Shown here: piece after piece, positions 51,667 to 62,164 of the stretch
Layout: every line of letters starts with the position of its first letter
How positions within the stretch are numbered: the first letter of the stretch is position 1
From: Curtobacterium pusillum
GTDB lineage: Bacteria; Actinomycetota; Actinomycetes; Actinomycetales; Microbacteriaceae
Direction of reading: 5' to 3'
Assembly: GCA_002025645.1 (NCBI GenBank)
Contig: CP018783.1
Span: forward strand, 3,100,001 to 3,164,000
Length of the DNA: 64,000 nt
Position numbers and translations under genes: made by a program
The notes under the pieces: generated by a model
The model's database searches: none
Told to the model about the DNA's origin: nothing
Seen by the model: the letters and a program-made list of their open reading frames with translations, nothing else

Positions 51667-54150
51667 TCAATTCTTGACACCACGCTGTGGTGTCGTGAAG
51701 TCGACCAGTTTGCTGGCGGAAAGCCCGTGCCCTTCGAGCAACTTGGCGACCGCTTGCGGGTCTTTCCAGACGCCTTCGGCCAGCGCGGTCGCGAAAGCGC
51801 GCAGTGCCGCCGCGAGTTCACCTAAGCCCCTTCCCGTGATGATGCGCATCCCTGTTACTGGAGTTGCATCCGAGTAGGCAGCGACAGCGCGATGCACCAT
51901 GATCGGCACTGGCCGTGCGGCGGGGTCGTAACGCTTGCCGAACCACAGCATGGAGGTCGCGAGCTGTCCCATGTCGCGTTTCGCGATCGCGGCGCTTTTA
52001 GCTCCTGTTTTCGCTTCGATGACCCAGAACTCGTTATCACCAAGTGCCCAGAGATTGTCAGGACCGGTGTTCGTATCGTGCTCGGGGCGCTGAGACCCGA
52101 GCCCGATGAATTCGCCGCAGCGTCGCAACGCCTCTTCGGTCTGGTCTGTGCGGTATTCATCGAAGACGAGGTCCTCGATGATGGACTCTACGTCGAGGCG
52201 AAGTCCTGCGGCGGTCGAGTACTTCTGCCCGAGACGGCGCGCGCATGTCGCTGCTTGCGGAGAGTGAGCCTCTAGAGCGACGAATGTCAGTCCGGCCAGG
52301 GGCTTGGTGACATTGGTATTCAGGGCGCGAGCTTGCGTGAGGATCTGCTGGCCAAGTTCAGGGTTGGTCATATCGGCGTAGGTCGCTTGCAGCTCCAGGA
52401 GCCTGCCTGCGGACGCCTCATCCTGTTCCGCCTCGGCGGCGCTGCCGATGCGGTCGCGCGCGGCGACGAGGTTGCCGTTTTGGGCCAGTGCGTAGGCCTC
52501 ACGCTCTGCCACCGCAGCATCGGAGACGTGGCCGGGCGCAGGTGCGATGTTGCGTAGTGTCCTGAGTGCGAGTTCGACCCAGCTCTTGTCCCGTGATAGC
52601 GCTTGTTTGACCGTTTTGATGATGCCACTCATCGGGAGGTTATCCATGTTCGAGGCGACCTGCCTGGAGAGCTTGAGCTGTTGCTGGGTCGCAGGACTGA
52701 AACGCGTCACGGTGCGTGGGTCCACGGTCAGTTGTGCGAGTCGGGGCCCGAGGAGGAACACCACGCAGTGGTCCTCGTTGCTACGCACGCCGCGGCCCAT
52801 GCCCTGCTCGATGCGTTGCACCTGGCGGTCGTCAATTCCTGAACTGGAGCGCGTGAGGGTAGAGCTGATGCGGTCTTCGGGGCTAAACGCCTCGGGTAAC
52901 CCGTCGAGTACCAGCACGCGACAAGCATCGTCGGGGAGGTCGATCCCGTCATACCGATTGACCAGCACGACCAGCCCGATGTGCTTCCTGCCGCGGAGCT
53001 TCTTCACGGCATCTTCGATATCGTCCTTCGTCGCGACTATTGCTGCGTGGGCTTTCCACTTCTCTGCCCATGGGGTGCTGGGCACGAGGACTACGGTGTT
53101 GACCATTTTGCTGAGATCGACAATCTGGGAGCGGATCTCCTCCGCGGAGAGTGCAGGATTGATCTCTTGTGGGGCGAGGATCATTCGCTCTCCGATATCA
53201 CCAGCGGTCAGTGGGGTGATCGGTGATTGAACGCTGGCTGGAGCGGCGCCGAAGTCGGTGACGAGGACGCTGTCGTCGGCGAGCGTCGCTGTGAGGAACA
53301 CGCGGTGCTTCGCTTCCATGAACGACGTCACGTGGTCGATGGGCGGGCAGTGCGGCGTGATCGTCAATTCATGGTTTGCGAAGGCGGCACGGCACAGGGG
53401 CAAGACTTCGGCAACTGCCGGCCAGTCGTAGAACAGGTCCTGTTTCTCGCCTGTTTGTAGGCGGAGGAGCTCTCGTACCTGCTCGACTTTTGACCGCCAC
53501 GCCCAGAACGGCACGCGCACTGGAGCGCCTCGCCGGTCGTCGCGCACGTCGAGGTACGAGTCCGAGGACTGCGTCTTCAAATCCTCCACGAACAGCTCCA
53601 GAAGCGGCATGAATGCAGCGTTGCTGCGAGGCACGGTCAGCGACAGCTTTTCTCGTGTCGTGGCGATGGCAGCGTGCACGTCGTCGATGACCACCGCTCC
53701 GATGGGGACGCGGGGTCGCGTGGGCCGACGGTCTGAAAATACCGTCCGACCGTTGACGAGTTTGTGTGCGTTGATGATGCCGATGGCTTCGCTGTTGAGG
53801 TAGGACGCGCCGTCGACGTTTGTTGTGACGGCGATGCCGATTTTCTCTGCCTCTGCGATGACCTGCGTCACGAGGTAGTCACTGGGGGCTACGAAGAGCG
53901 CGGGGCCGGCGTTGGCGTTCAGGTAGCTCTGAAGAATGATGAGGCCATCGATAGTCTTGCCGCCGCCGGTATTGACTTTGATGATGATATCGCGATCGTC
54001 GCGGCGCTCGTGCCACTTCGATAACACCTGCCCCTGAACGTCGCGGAGGTACCCGTAGCCTGGCGCTTTGGTCAACTGACTATGCAGTTCCCGCGGCTCG
54101 ATAGGAGCGTCATCCGCCCCGCTCGCCAGCATTGCTCCGAAGTCCACCAT
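51667..54150 (-). CDS. Superfamily 2 helicase fused to a PD-(D/E)xK-like nuclease (candidate defence protein)
   Basis: 827 residues. Walker A NTGGGKT (about 60-66), motif II DDVH (156-159), motif III-like FLTATLAD, and motif VI QRIEQGMGRGVR give an SF2 helicase, nearest in style to Rad3/DinG- or HamB-type defence helicases. After a helical middle the end has DNLWALGDNEFWVIEAKTGAK with Glu712 and Lys714 (ExK), the active-site pattern of a PD-(D/E)xK nuclease. No partner methylase or sensor adjoins it. Single-gene helicase-nuclease fusions are known to act against phages. ATG at 54150. Lower GC than the chromosomal genes. Confidence 0.7.
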   Translation of the reverse strand: MVDFGAMLASGADDAPIEPRELHSQLTKAPGYGYLRDVQGQVLSKWHERRDDRDIIIKVNTGGGKTIDGLIILQSYLNANAGPALFVAPSDYLVTQVIAEAEKIGIAVTTNVDGASYLNSEAIGIINAHKLVNGRTVFSDRRPTRPRVPIGAVVIDDVHAAIATTREKLSLTVPRSNAAFMPLLELFVEDLKTQSSDSYLDVRDDRRGAPVRVPFWAWRSKVEQVRELLRLQTGEKQDLFYDWPAVAEVLPLCRAAFANHELTITPHCPPIDHVTSFMEAKHRVFLTATLADDSVLVTDFGAAPASVQSPITPLTAGDIGERMILAPQEINPALSAEEIRSQIVDLSKMVNTVVLVPSTPWAEKWKAHAAIVATKDDIEDAVKKLRGRKHIGLVVLVNRYDGIDLPDDACRVLVLDGLPEAFSPEDRISSTLTRSSSGIDDRQVQRIEQGMGRGVRSNEDHCVVFLLGPRLAQLTVDPRTVTRFSPATQQQLKLSRQVASNMDNLPMSGIIKTVKQALSRDKSWVELALRTLRNIAPAPGHVSDAAVAEREAYALAQNGNLVAARDRIGSAAEAEQDEASAGRLLELQATYADMTNPELGQQILTQARALNTNVTKPLAGLTFVALEAHSPQAATCARRLGQKYSTAAGLRLDVESIIEDLVFDEYRTDQTEEALRRCGEFIGLGSQRPEHDTNTGPDNLWALGDNEFWVIEAKTGAKSAAIAKRDMGQLATSMLWFGKRYDPAARPVPIMVHRAVAAYSDATPVTGMRIITGRGLGELAAALRAFATALAEGVWKDPQAVAKLLEGHGLSASKLVDFTTPQRGVKN

Positions 54151-54485
54151 CGGCCTGCTCCATCGCTCGCGGGGTGTGCAGCTTCCTGCCTCCGGCCACG
54201 GCGGCCGTCCCCATGCACACTCTAGCGAAGTGTCGAGAATCGCTCATCCCCGCCGATGCGGCCGTCAACCTGCGCACTGCCACCGTGCTTGCGCTCTCCG
54301 ATAGCTGCCGAGGTCGCCTAAACGCGGTGGGCCCACTCAATGCTCCCGAAGCACGAACCATCGTCTCGATAGCCGGTCCTTCAACGGACGAGTGGTCAGA
54401 GCCTGTCCTTGACGCAGTTCTGTCTGTCTCAGATGTGTGAGCAGCCTCGCTCTGTGTCGTCGTTTTCGCTGCGGTCGGTGTCGGG
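54151..54485. other. 335-bp gap with a possible Tni transposon end
   Basis: Holds the helicase promoter on one side and the end of the TniB gene on the other. TGTCGTCGTTTTCGCTGCGG begins at 54453-54455, resembling the TGTC-TTTTC start of Tn402/Tn5053-type ends, 33 bases beyond the tniB stop. An ACACT/AGTGT pair (54217-54233) may belong to the helicase promoter. An open frame of 102 codons here has poor composition and is not accepted. Confidence 0.4.
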
Positions 54486-55298
54486 TTAGGTGGTGCCGAT
54501 GACGAGGGTGCTGCGGGCGGCTTCGACGACGTCGTTGGTGATGACGTCGAGCTCGTTGATCTTCAGGACGCGTTGGATCTGTGGGAGTAGGCGTTCGAGG
54601 AGTCGGAAGTTGCCTCGGGTGATGCGTTCGACGGCGGCGATGGCTTGGGCGTCGGTGAAGTCGTCGGGGTCGAGCGTCTTGCCGAGCTTGCGCCATTGAC
54701 GTTCGAGGACGAAGAGCAGCTCGTCGTGGCCGAGCGGACGGTACTGGTGGGCGAATCCAAGGCGGCTGTAGAGCTGCGGGTAGTGGCTGAACTGCTTCTC
54801 GATGCCGGGCATGCCGATGAGGATCATCGCGATGCCGGTGCGGTCGTACTGGTCACGGAGCCACTCGACGGCGTTGCCGGTGAGGCGTTCGGACTCGTCG
54901 ATGATGATCAGCTCGAGCAGGGACGGGTTGGGGCCGTGTGCGTGGTCGAAGTGGCGGCCGTGGAGGATGAGGTGTTCCTCGATGCAGTGTTCGGTGCGGA
55001 GCATGTCGTGCCGGAGGTCGTCCTGCAGGGCTCGCATCGTGGCGGAGACCTCGGGCGTGTAGAAGACCGTGCGGGCACGGTGTGCGGCGGCGTAGATCTT
55101 GGTGTCGTCTTCACTGCGTGCGGCCCATCTGGCGATGAATGGGCCGATGCTGTCCCAGTGGGCGTAGCGGCGTGCGGAAAGGGTCTTACCGACGCCAGCG
55201 GGGCCGAAGCAGACGCCGATGGTGTTCTGCTTCCGAACGGCATCCGCGAACTCCGCGAACCGGCGGTGTTCCTTCGTGATGATGAACTGGCTCGTCAT
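54486..55298 (-). CDS. TniB-like AAA ATPase for transposition
   Basis: 270 residues. Walker A FGPAGVGKT (31-39), Walker B LELIIIDESE, and sensor-like ILIGMPGIE. Fold and size match MuB/TniB-type ATPases that choose the target and deliver it to the transposase. It overlaps the transposase stop (ATGA) on the minus strand, so it is translated after TniA. A second motif GNFRLLERLLPQIQRV near the end is the common helical lid. Confidence 0.85.
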   Translation of the reverse strand: MTSQFIITKEHRRFAEFADAVRKQNTIGVCFGPAGVGKTLSARRYAHWDSIGPFIARWAARSEDDTKIYAAAHRARTVFYTPEVSATMRALQDDLRHDMLRTEHCIEEHLILHGRHFDHAHGPNPSLLELIIIDESERLTGNAVEWLRDQYDRTGIAMILIGMPGIEKQFSHYPQLYSRLGFAHQYRPLGHDELLFVLERQWRKLGKTLDPDDFTDAQAIAAVERITRGNFRLLERLLPQIQRVLKINELDVITNDVVEAARSTLVIGTT

Positions 55299-56659
55299 GA
55301 CCGGTCCTCCTCGTAGGTCTTCAGTCGCCGTTGATCCGGTGCGGGTGCGGGTGCTGGTGGGGTGTGATCATCGGGCGTGGGGCGGACGATCGCGATGCGT
55401 TCGCGGATCTGCCCGCGCAGGGCTCTGCGTTGCGCGTTCCGGGCGGCTTGGATCTGTTTGAGGCTGATCGTCTCGGTCTGGTGCTGGGTGCTGATGGCGG
55501 TGCAGAGGAACGCGTCGCGGTGGAAGACGCGGATCTCGGTGACGTCGCGGGGGTCGTACCGGACGCTGACGGTGCTGCCCACGAAGGGTGCGAGGGTGGT
55601 TGCGGTGTAGCGGAGCCCTTCGAAGTGGATGCCGTCTCGTTGCACGACGCGCGTGGTTGGGACGGTGAGCAGGAACCCATCGAGCTGCTCGAGGGAGTCC
55701 GGCAGTCGTGGCAGCCACCCGTCTGCGATCCACGCTTCCAGTGGGCTCTTCCGGAGCTCGCGGTGGGTGCGGGCGTTGTAGCGGCGGATGAACGTGTTCA
55801 TGGCACTGTCGACACCGGCGAGATCTAGCGCCGGCGTCGGCGCGGAGGATCCGGGCGCGAGGTGGCCGGGGAGCGTTGGGAGCAGCTCGGTGTTGATGGT
55901 GCCGAAGAACCGCTCGATCTTCCCGCGGCCCTGTGGTCGAGCAACCTGCGAGTGGATGATGCGGAGGTGCAGCACGGCGGCGGTGTCGCCGATTCGGTGG
56001 CTGGTGAAGTCGGACCCGTGGTCCGTGTAGAGCACGTCTGGGATCCCGCAGACGGGCCAGTCTGGTTCCGGCTTGTGCCAGATCGCTTGCCGGAGCGCGA
56101 GCGCGGTGTTCGCGGCGGATGGGGCGCCGAGGAACACCATGTACCCGCAGACCGCACGGGAGTAGTCGTCGAGGATCACCGTCAACCACGGCCGTTCCGG
56201 CTTGCCGTCGGGTCCGACGATGAGCAGGTCGAGCATCGTGTGGTCCGCCTGCCAGATCGCGTTGGGGCGATCCGCACGACGTCGGAGCAACAGTTCGTGC
56301 TTGTCCCGATATGACGCGGGCCCCTCGAGCGCGAGCGTCATCATCCCGGGATCAAGCCCGTTCACGATCGACCGCACAACGGAGTACGACGGCGCGGAGA
56401 GACCTCGTTTGGTGCAGTGGTTGTCGACCTGGCGGTGAATCGTGGCGATCGAGGGTCGTGGCTTGGTGAGCGCGAGCCCCTCGATCAGGCGCACCAGTTC
56501 CGGTGCCGTCCGTCGGGCGCCGTGATCGGTGCGGGTGCCGTCGGCGAGAGCCGGGTATCCGCCGGTTCGGTAGCGGGCGAGCCAGCGTTGCAGGGTGCGT
56601 TCGGCGACGCCCGTGGTGCGGGCGAGGGTGGCGAGCGGGATGGCGCCGTTACAAGACAC
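55295..56659 (-). CDS. TniA-like Mu/IS481-type transposase
   Basis: 454 residues. N-terminal helix-turn-helix IPLATLARTTGVAERTLQRWL, then the rve domain with Asp139 (WQADHTMLD), Asp213 (YTDHGSDF) and Glu249 (GRGKIERFF), followed by a Mu-type C-terminal beta domain and a proline-rich end. GTG at 56659 is the start used. In-frame upstream codons (NRPELWQRDLRNG) look like continued coding, so the true start may be about 20 codons earlier, or the head may be cut. Coupled with the ATPase gene downstream. Confidence 0.85.
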   Translation of the reverse strand: MSCNGAIPLATLARTTGVAERTLQRWLARYRTGGYPALADGTRTDHGARRTAPELVRLIEGLALTKPRPSIATIHRQVDNHCTKRGLSAPSYSVVRSIVNGLDPGMMTLALEGPASYRDKHELLLRRRADRPNAIWQADHTMLDLLIVGPDGKPERPWLTVILDDYSRAVCGYMVFLGAPSAANTALALRQAIWHKPEPDWPVCGIPDVLYTDHGSDFTSHRIGDTAAVLHLRIIHSQVARPQGRGKIERFFGTINTELLPTLPGHLAPGSSAPTPALDLAGVDSAMNTFIRRYNARTHRELRKSPLEAWIADGWLPRLPDSLEQLDGFLLTVPTTRVVQRDGIHFEGLRYTATTLAPFVGSTVSVRYDPRDVTEIRVFHRDAFLCTAISTQHQTETISLKQIQAARNAQRRALRGQIRERIAIVRPTPDDHTPPAPAPAPDQRRLKTYEEDRS

Positions 56660-56779
56660 GCCGTTCCGAAGGTCGCGCTGCCAGAGTTCAGGTCTGTTGT
56701 AGCGGAATCGGAGGTTTATGGTACATCCGATAGACAGAGTTCTCCTGGCCGAACGAGGGACGGCTTTTTGAACCGGCGG

Positions 56780-57007
56780 TTACTTCTGCCCGCGGCGTGC
56801 TCGACGCAGTTCTGCGACGATGCGAGCACGCTCGGGATCCTTGGCCAGCGTGCGGTCGTCGATGACATCGATGACGTGCTGGATCAGTGCGACGACCTGC
56901 TTGGGCAGGACGACACCGAGCACGCCACCGACGACGGCGATGACGCCGGTCAGGGCAGCGGTACCACCGGAGGCCATCAGCATGTCCACCGTGTCGGTGA
57001 TGGGCAT
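56780..57007 (-). CDS. Small holin-like membrane protein
   Basis: 75 residues. One hydrophobic segment (GGTAALTGVIAVVGGVLGVVL), then an amphipathic helix (VVALIQHVIDVIDD) and a charged tail (RARIVAELRRARRG). ATG at 57007 preceded by AAGGAGG, an excellent ribosome site. Layout resembles phage holin/accessory proteins. It lies between TniA and the arsenic permease on the same strand; its own role in either is not evident. Confidence 0.6.
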   Translation of the reverse strand: MPITDTVDMLMASGGTAALTGVIAVVGGVLGVVLPKQVVALIQHVIDVIDDRTLAKDPERARIVAELRRARRGQK

Positions 57008-57157
57008 GATGCCTCCTTCGGGATTGGCCAGATGCGGCCAGAACCCACCCGGCTTCGAGTGGGGGCATGAGGGCACCGACGCGCAACGAAGGGCGCGGCG
57101 GCGGATGGCAGGAGCGACGAGCGCTTCCCACGGATGCCCGAGTCAGATCAGGACATG

Positions 57158-57184
57158 AAAAAAGCCGGTCCCGAGAGGGCCGGC
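57158..57184 (-). terminator. Intrinsic terminator 1 (minus strand)
   Basis: On the minus strand a stem GCCGG-CCC/GGG-CCGGC (57164-57184, loop GAGA, one bulged base) is followed by six T (57163-57158). Placed in a 385-bp gap (57008-57392) that has no other clear gene. Confidence 0.75.
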
Positions 57185-57298
57185 CGGAGACAGCATCGTG
57201 CTGTCTTGAGTGTCAGCGTACAGAGCGGATGCGACACCCGGGAGGTTCCGGGCAGACGCGTACCGAGCGATCCCACAGTAGCGGAGCGACCGGGCATG

Positions 57299-57323
57299 AA
57301 AAAAGCCGATCCAGAGGACCGGC
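57299..57323 (-). terminator. Intrinsic terminator 2 (minus strand), behind the arsenic permease
   Basis: GCCG-TCC/GGA-CGGC stem (57305-57323) followed by six T on the minus strand (57304-57299). The surrounding CATGAAAAAAGCCG is shared with terminator 1, so the two arose by duplication. It would end the permease transcript 70 bases after its stop. Confidence 0.75.
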
Positions 57324-57392
57324 TGCAGGCGCGCACTATGAACGCAGGACGATTCTGACACGAGGAGTGGACCGTGTGCAACCCTTCCCGAG

Positions 57393-58370
57393 CTACCGCT
57401 GCGTCGGTTCCACTGCGGTCGGAATCAGTGCGGGCACGGCGCGGACGTAGATGATCATGCCGACGAGCTCGACGAGCGTCTGGGTTACCACGACGACCGG
57501 TGCGAGCCCGAGGTCTGGTGGGAGTGCGAGCGCAAGCGGGAGGACGACGAGGGAGTTCCGCGTTGCGCCGCTGAACACCAGCGCGCGCCGGCTGGGGACG
57601 TCGAGCCTGGTGATCTTGCCGGCGATCATCCCGAGCACGGCCATCACCACCAGGAACGCCCCGTAGATGGGTACCAGCAGGATGAGTCGGCTGACGTTCT
57701 CGGCGACCGCTCCCGCTTGTGAGGCGACGACAACGAACAGGGTCGCCATCATCAGGGGCACCATTAGGCCCTGCATCAGCCCCTCGACACGCTGGCCGAT
57801 CCTCGCCCGCTTCGCGAGTGCCTGCGTCGCCGCGGCCGCGACCAGCGGCAGGACGATCAGGACGAGGAACGCTTCGACGAACGGTCCGATCTCGACTGCG
57901 GCGACCCCAGTGGGGCCGATGAACAGCAGCAGGTAGACGGGGAGCAGCAGGATCTGCACCAGCATCAGGAGGGGTGCCGCCGCGAGGAGTCGCGCGGACG
58001 CACCGCCGGCGAGGCCGGAGAACACGATGACGTGGTCGATGCAGGGTGTCAGCAGCACCAGCAGCACGCCGAAGAGCAGTGGCGGGTCGCCGGCAACGAA
58101 CCTGGACAGGACGAACACCACGACCGGCACGACGACGAAGTTCAGCACGAGGACTGTGCCGAGGAAGCGAACATCTCGGACCGCTCGTCCGATCGCGGCG
58201 AATGGCACCCCGAGGAACGTCGCGTAGAGCAGGAGGCCGAGGACGGGGTTGATACCGACCTCGAGGTGCTCCGCTCCGGGCAGCACTAGTCCTGCTCCGG
58301 CGCCGATGGCGATCGCGGCCAGGTAGAGCAGGATCTGGTGATCCTCCATCGCGGAGACGAGCCGCTTCAC
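57393..58370 (-). CDS. ACR3/bile-acid:Na symporter-type arsenic resistance permease
   Basis: 325 residues with ten TM helices. LLTPCIDHVIVFSGLAGG holds the conserved Cys of the ACR3-related group, and GATRNSLVVLPLALALP lies in the second half at the crossover. In actinobacteria this family is linked to arsenite efflux, which agrees with the ars genes to the right. GTG at 58370; ATG at 58349 is an alternative. Promoter region is shared with the divergent MerR gene, with the operator at 58398-58413. A second, ArsB-type pump follows at 60741. Confidence 0.8.
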   Translation of the reverse strand: MKRLVSAMEDHQILLYLAAIAIGAGAGLVLPGAEHLEVGINPVLGLLLYATFLGVPFAAIGRAVRDVRFLGTVLVLNFVVVPVVVFVLSRFVAGDPPLLFGVLLVLLTPCIDHVIVFSGLAGGASARLLAAAPLLMLVQILLLPVYLLLFIGPTGVAAVEIGPFVEAFLVLIVLPLVAAAATQALAKRARIGQRVEGLMQGLMVPLMMATLFVVVASQAGAVAENVSRLILLVPIYGAFLVVMAVLGMIAGKITRLDVPSRRALVFSGATRNSLVVLPLALALPPDLGLAPVVVVTQTLVELVGMIIYVRAVPALIPTAVEPTQR

Positions 58371-58397
58371 CGGAACGCTCCGGCCGCATCGGGGGCG

Positions 58398-58413
58398 TTC
58401 CAGTGCGCTGGAA
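58398..58413. promoter_or_regulatory. MerR-type palindromic operator
   Basis: TTCCAG-TGCG-CTGGAA, perfect. On the minus strand it directly follows TTGACC (58419-58414), so a MerR protein bound in the promoter spacer could control the permease, as is typical of the family. A clear -10 was not seen. Confidence 0.65.
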
Positions 58414-58435
58414 GGTCAAGCCGTACGCTGCTGAC

Positions 58436-58867
58436 GTGCGCATCTCGGAAGCCAGCCGCAGAACCGGTGTCGCTGCGACCACGCTGCGGTACTACGAGTC
58501 CCTTGGCCTGATCGGCAGCCGCCGGCTCGAGAACGGGTACCGCGATTACGACGACGCCGCGATCGAGCGGGTCGGGTTCATCCAGGCGAGCAAAGAGCTC
58601 GGCCTCTCCCTCGTCGACGTCGCCGAGCACCTCGTCACGGTTGACCCCCGATCCTGCACGGACGTCCGCGACACCATGCGGCCCGTCCTCGCTCGACGTC
58701 TTCAGGAGATCGACGACAAGATCGCTCGCCTGCAACAGCTCCGCGGGCGGTTGGCGCAAGCGGATCAGGACTTCGCCGGATGCCCGGACCGTGACGAGCA
58801 CTGCAGCACGCAGTGCGTCATCGCCGACGGCATCGGGGCAACTGCTCGGCGTCCCCGGAGAAGGTAA
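58436..58867 (+). CDS. MerR family regulator with cysteines
   Basis: 143 residues. N-terminal helix-turn-helix RISEASRRTGVAATTLRYYE, then the typical coiled-coil dimer helix (LARRLQEIDDKIARLQQL). Cys74 (RSCTD) at the start of that helix and Cys116, Cys123, Cys127 after it could bind a metal or metalloid. GTG at 58436 chosen as the family head starts there. Divergent from the permease, which it probably controls. Arsenic or another thiophilic ion could be the signal. Confidence 0.82.
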   Translation: MRISEASRRTGVAATTLRYYESLGLIGSRRLENGYRDYDDAAIERVGFIQASKELGLSLVDVAEHLVTVDPRSCTDVRDTMRPVLARRLQEIDDKIARLQQLRGRLAQADQDFAGCPDRDEHCSTQCVIADGIGATARRPRRR

Positions 58868-58882
58868 CCGCGCGGCCGAGGG

Positions 58883-59236
58883 TTAGCGCGTCGGTGCGGT
58901 GATGAGGCCGGCGAGGGTGTCGAGCGCGCCGGGGACGAGTGAGAAGTAGGCCCAGGTGCCGCGCTTCTCGCGGTGGAGGATCCCGGCGTCGACGAGCACC
59001 TTGAGGTGGTGTGACACGGTCGGCTGGGACAGCCCGAGCGGTTCCTGCAGGTCGCAGACGCACGCTTCCGCGCCCTCGTGAGCGGCGACCATCGAGATCA
59101 GCCGGAGTCGTGCCGGGTCGGCGATCGCCTTGAGCGACTTCGCGAGGACCTCCGCGGACGCCTGGTCCATCGCCTCGGTGGTGACGGGCGAGCAGCACGC
59201 GGTGACGTCCTGGATGGGAAGCAGTTCGATCGTCAT
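58883..59236 (-). CDS. arsR: ArsR/SmtB-type regulator
   Basis: 117 residues. Cys59 and Cys61 are in ACVCDL, the arsenite-binding motif, on helix 3, with a further Cys14-Cys15 pair at the N-terminus. The recognition helix is LSQPTVSHHLKVL and the wing is REKRGTWAYFSL. ATG at 59236 follows GGGAGGA; a longer frame starts at 59284 in the operator. Converges with the MerR gene and is divergent from the flavoprotein-arsB-arsC operon, which it presumably represses. Confidence 0.9.
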   Translation of the reverse strand: MTIELLPIQDVTACCSPVTTEAMDQASAEVLAKSLKAIADPARLRLISMVAAHEGAEACVCDLQEPLGLSQPTVSHHLKVLVDAGILHREKRGTWAYFSLVPGALDTLAGLITAPTR

Positions 59237-59266
59237 GGGCTCATCCTCCCACGGACTTTGACACGC

Positions 59267-59294
59267 GTCTATATTTGCACTCATCGATATCGAC
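59267..59294. promoter_or_regulatory. Inverted repeat, probable ArsR operator
   Basis: GTCTATAT (59267-59274) and ATATCGAC (59287-59294), seven of eight bases symmetric around a 12-base spacer, with an inner palindrome TCGATATCGA at 59284-59293. Lies between arsR and the operon to its right. AT-rich compared with its surroundings, as such sites usually are. Confidence 0.6.
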
Positions 59295-59352
59295 GTGCTT
59301 CGATGTACGCGCCGGCCCTCGGCTCCCGCTCGATCCGTGAAGGACCAGCCTG

Positions 59353-60740
59353 ATGACTCACCTCCTCGCCGTCGGCGGCAGCGACGCCGGCATCGCCGCA
59401 GCGCTCCGCGCCCGCGAACTCGACCCGACCACCGATGTGACGGTGGTCCTCGCCGACGAGTTCCCGAACTTCTCCATCTGCGGCATCCCGTACTGGGTCT
59501 CCAGCGACGTCGCCACGGAAGCGTCCCTCGCGCACCGCACCCGCACGGACCTCGAAGCCGCCGGCATGACCGTCCGCTCCTCCACCTGGGCTTCCGCAGT
59601 CGACGTCGACCGCCGCCGCCTCACCGTGACCAGTCCCGCCGGGGATGAGGAGATCTCCTACGACCAGCTGCTGATCGGCACTGGTGCTGAACCGGTGCGT
59701 CCGGCCGGGGTGCCGTTCGGGGAACCGGGCATCCACCTGCTGCACTCGATGACTGACGCCGAGCAGGTCGTCGCTGCCCTCGAGCTGCTGCCGGCGGGGA
59801 GCCGAGTGGCAGTAGTCGGCGCCGGGTACATCGGCCTGGAGATGACCGAAGGGCTCGTCGCCCGTGGCTTCGACACGACGCTGATCCAGCGCGGCCCGGA
59901 AGTGCTCTCCACCCTCGACCCCGAACTCGGTTCCCTCGCGACCGCCGAGGTCCGCCGACACGGCGCAACCGTCCTGACGGGGTTGACCGTCACCGGGATT
60001 ACCCCGGCAGGCGGTGGGCAGTGGCGCGTCGCCACGACCTCCACGTCCGGTGACGCGGAGGGCACGTTCGCGCTCGTCGTGGTCTGTGTCGGTGTCCGCC
60101 CGGCCACGGGCCTTGCGGTCGCCGCTGGGGCACGGCTCGGGCAGGCTGGCGCGATCGTGGTCGACGAGTCCATGCGCACCGGGATGCCGCACGTGTGGGC
60201 GGCAGGTGACTGCGTCGTGACGCACCACCGCCTCCTCGGCACAACCTGGTTGCCGCTCGGTACGACCGCGCACAAGCAGGGTCGCGTCGCCGGGGAGAAC
60301 ATGCTCGGCGGCAGCAGGGTCTTCGCCGGCTCCGTGGGGACGCAAGTGGTGAAGGTGTTCGACCTCGTTGCCGCCCGCACCGGCCTCCGCCAGCACGAGA
60401 CCGGCCCTCTGGACGTGTCGCCGCTGACGCGGGTGACGGTCGCGGATGACCACAAGCGGTACTACCCGGGCGCCGTCCCGCTGACGATCAGCGTCACCGG
60501 CGACCAGGCCACCGGTCGGCTCCTCGGCGCGCAGATCGTCGGTCAGCGGACCGCGGAGATCAGCAAGCGCATCGACACGTTCGCCACCGCCCTCCACGCG
60601 GAACTCACCGTGGACGACGTCATCGACCTCGACCTCAGCTACACGCCGCCGCTCGGGTCCCCGTGGGACGCCGTGCAGGTCGCCGCGCAGGGCTGGGAAC
60701 GCGCCGCCGCTGCAGCGAACCAGGCCGGGGTGAGCGCCTG

Positions 60741-60741
<1 letters not shown>
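59353..60741 (+). CDS. FAD-dependent pyridine nucleotide-disulfide oxidoreductase (CoA-disulfide-reductase-like)
   Basis: 462 residues. FAD motif [15 protein letters not shown], single redox Cys in FSICGIPYW (the CoA-disulfide/NADH-oxidase position), NAD motif [11 protein letters not shown], and AAGDCV near the C-terminus. Heads the operon that continues with arsB, coupled by a one-base stop/start overlap. Flavoproteins of this group are frequent in actinobacterial ars operons and may supply reductant for the arsenate reductase or handle thiol disulfides; the exact reaction is not visible. Confidence 0.85.
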
Positions 60742-62144
<1,403 letters not shown>

Positions 62145-62164
62145 ACCCGGAAAGACACACACCC

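Noticed and set aside
54217..54233. LexA/SOS box before the helicase gene
   Set aside because: The ACACT/AGTGT pair lacks the CGAAC-type core of actinobacterial SOS boxes.
54132..54440. 102-codon frame between the helicase and tniB
   Set aside because: Overlaps the helicase start, lacks a ribosome site and has no recognisable pattern.
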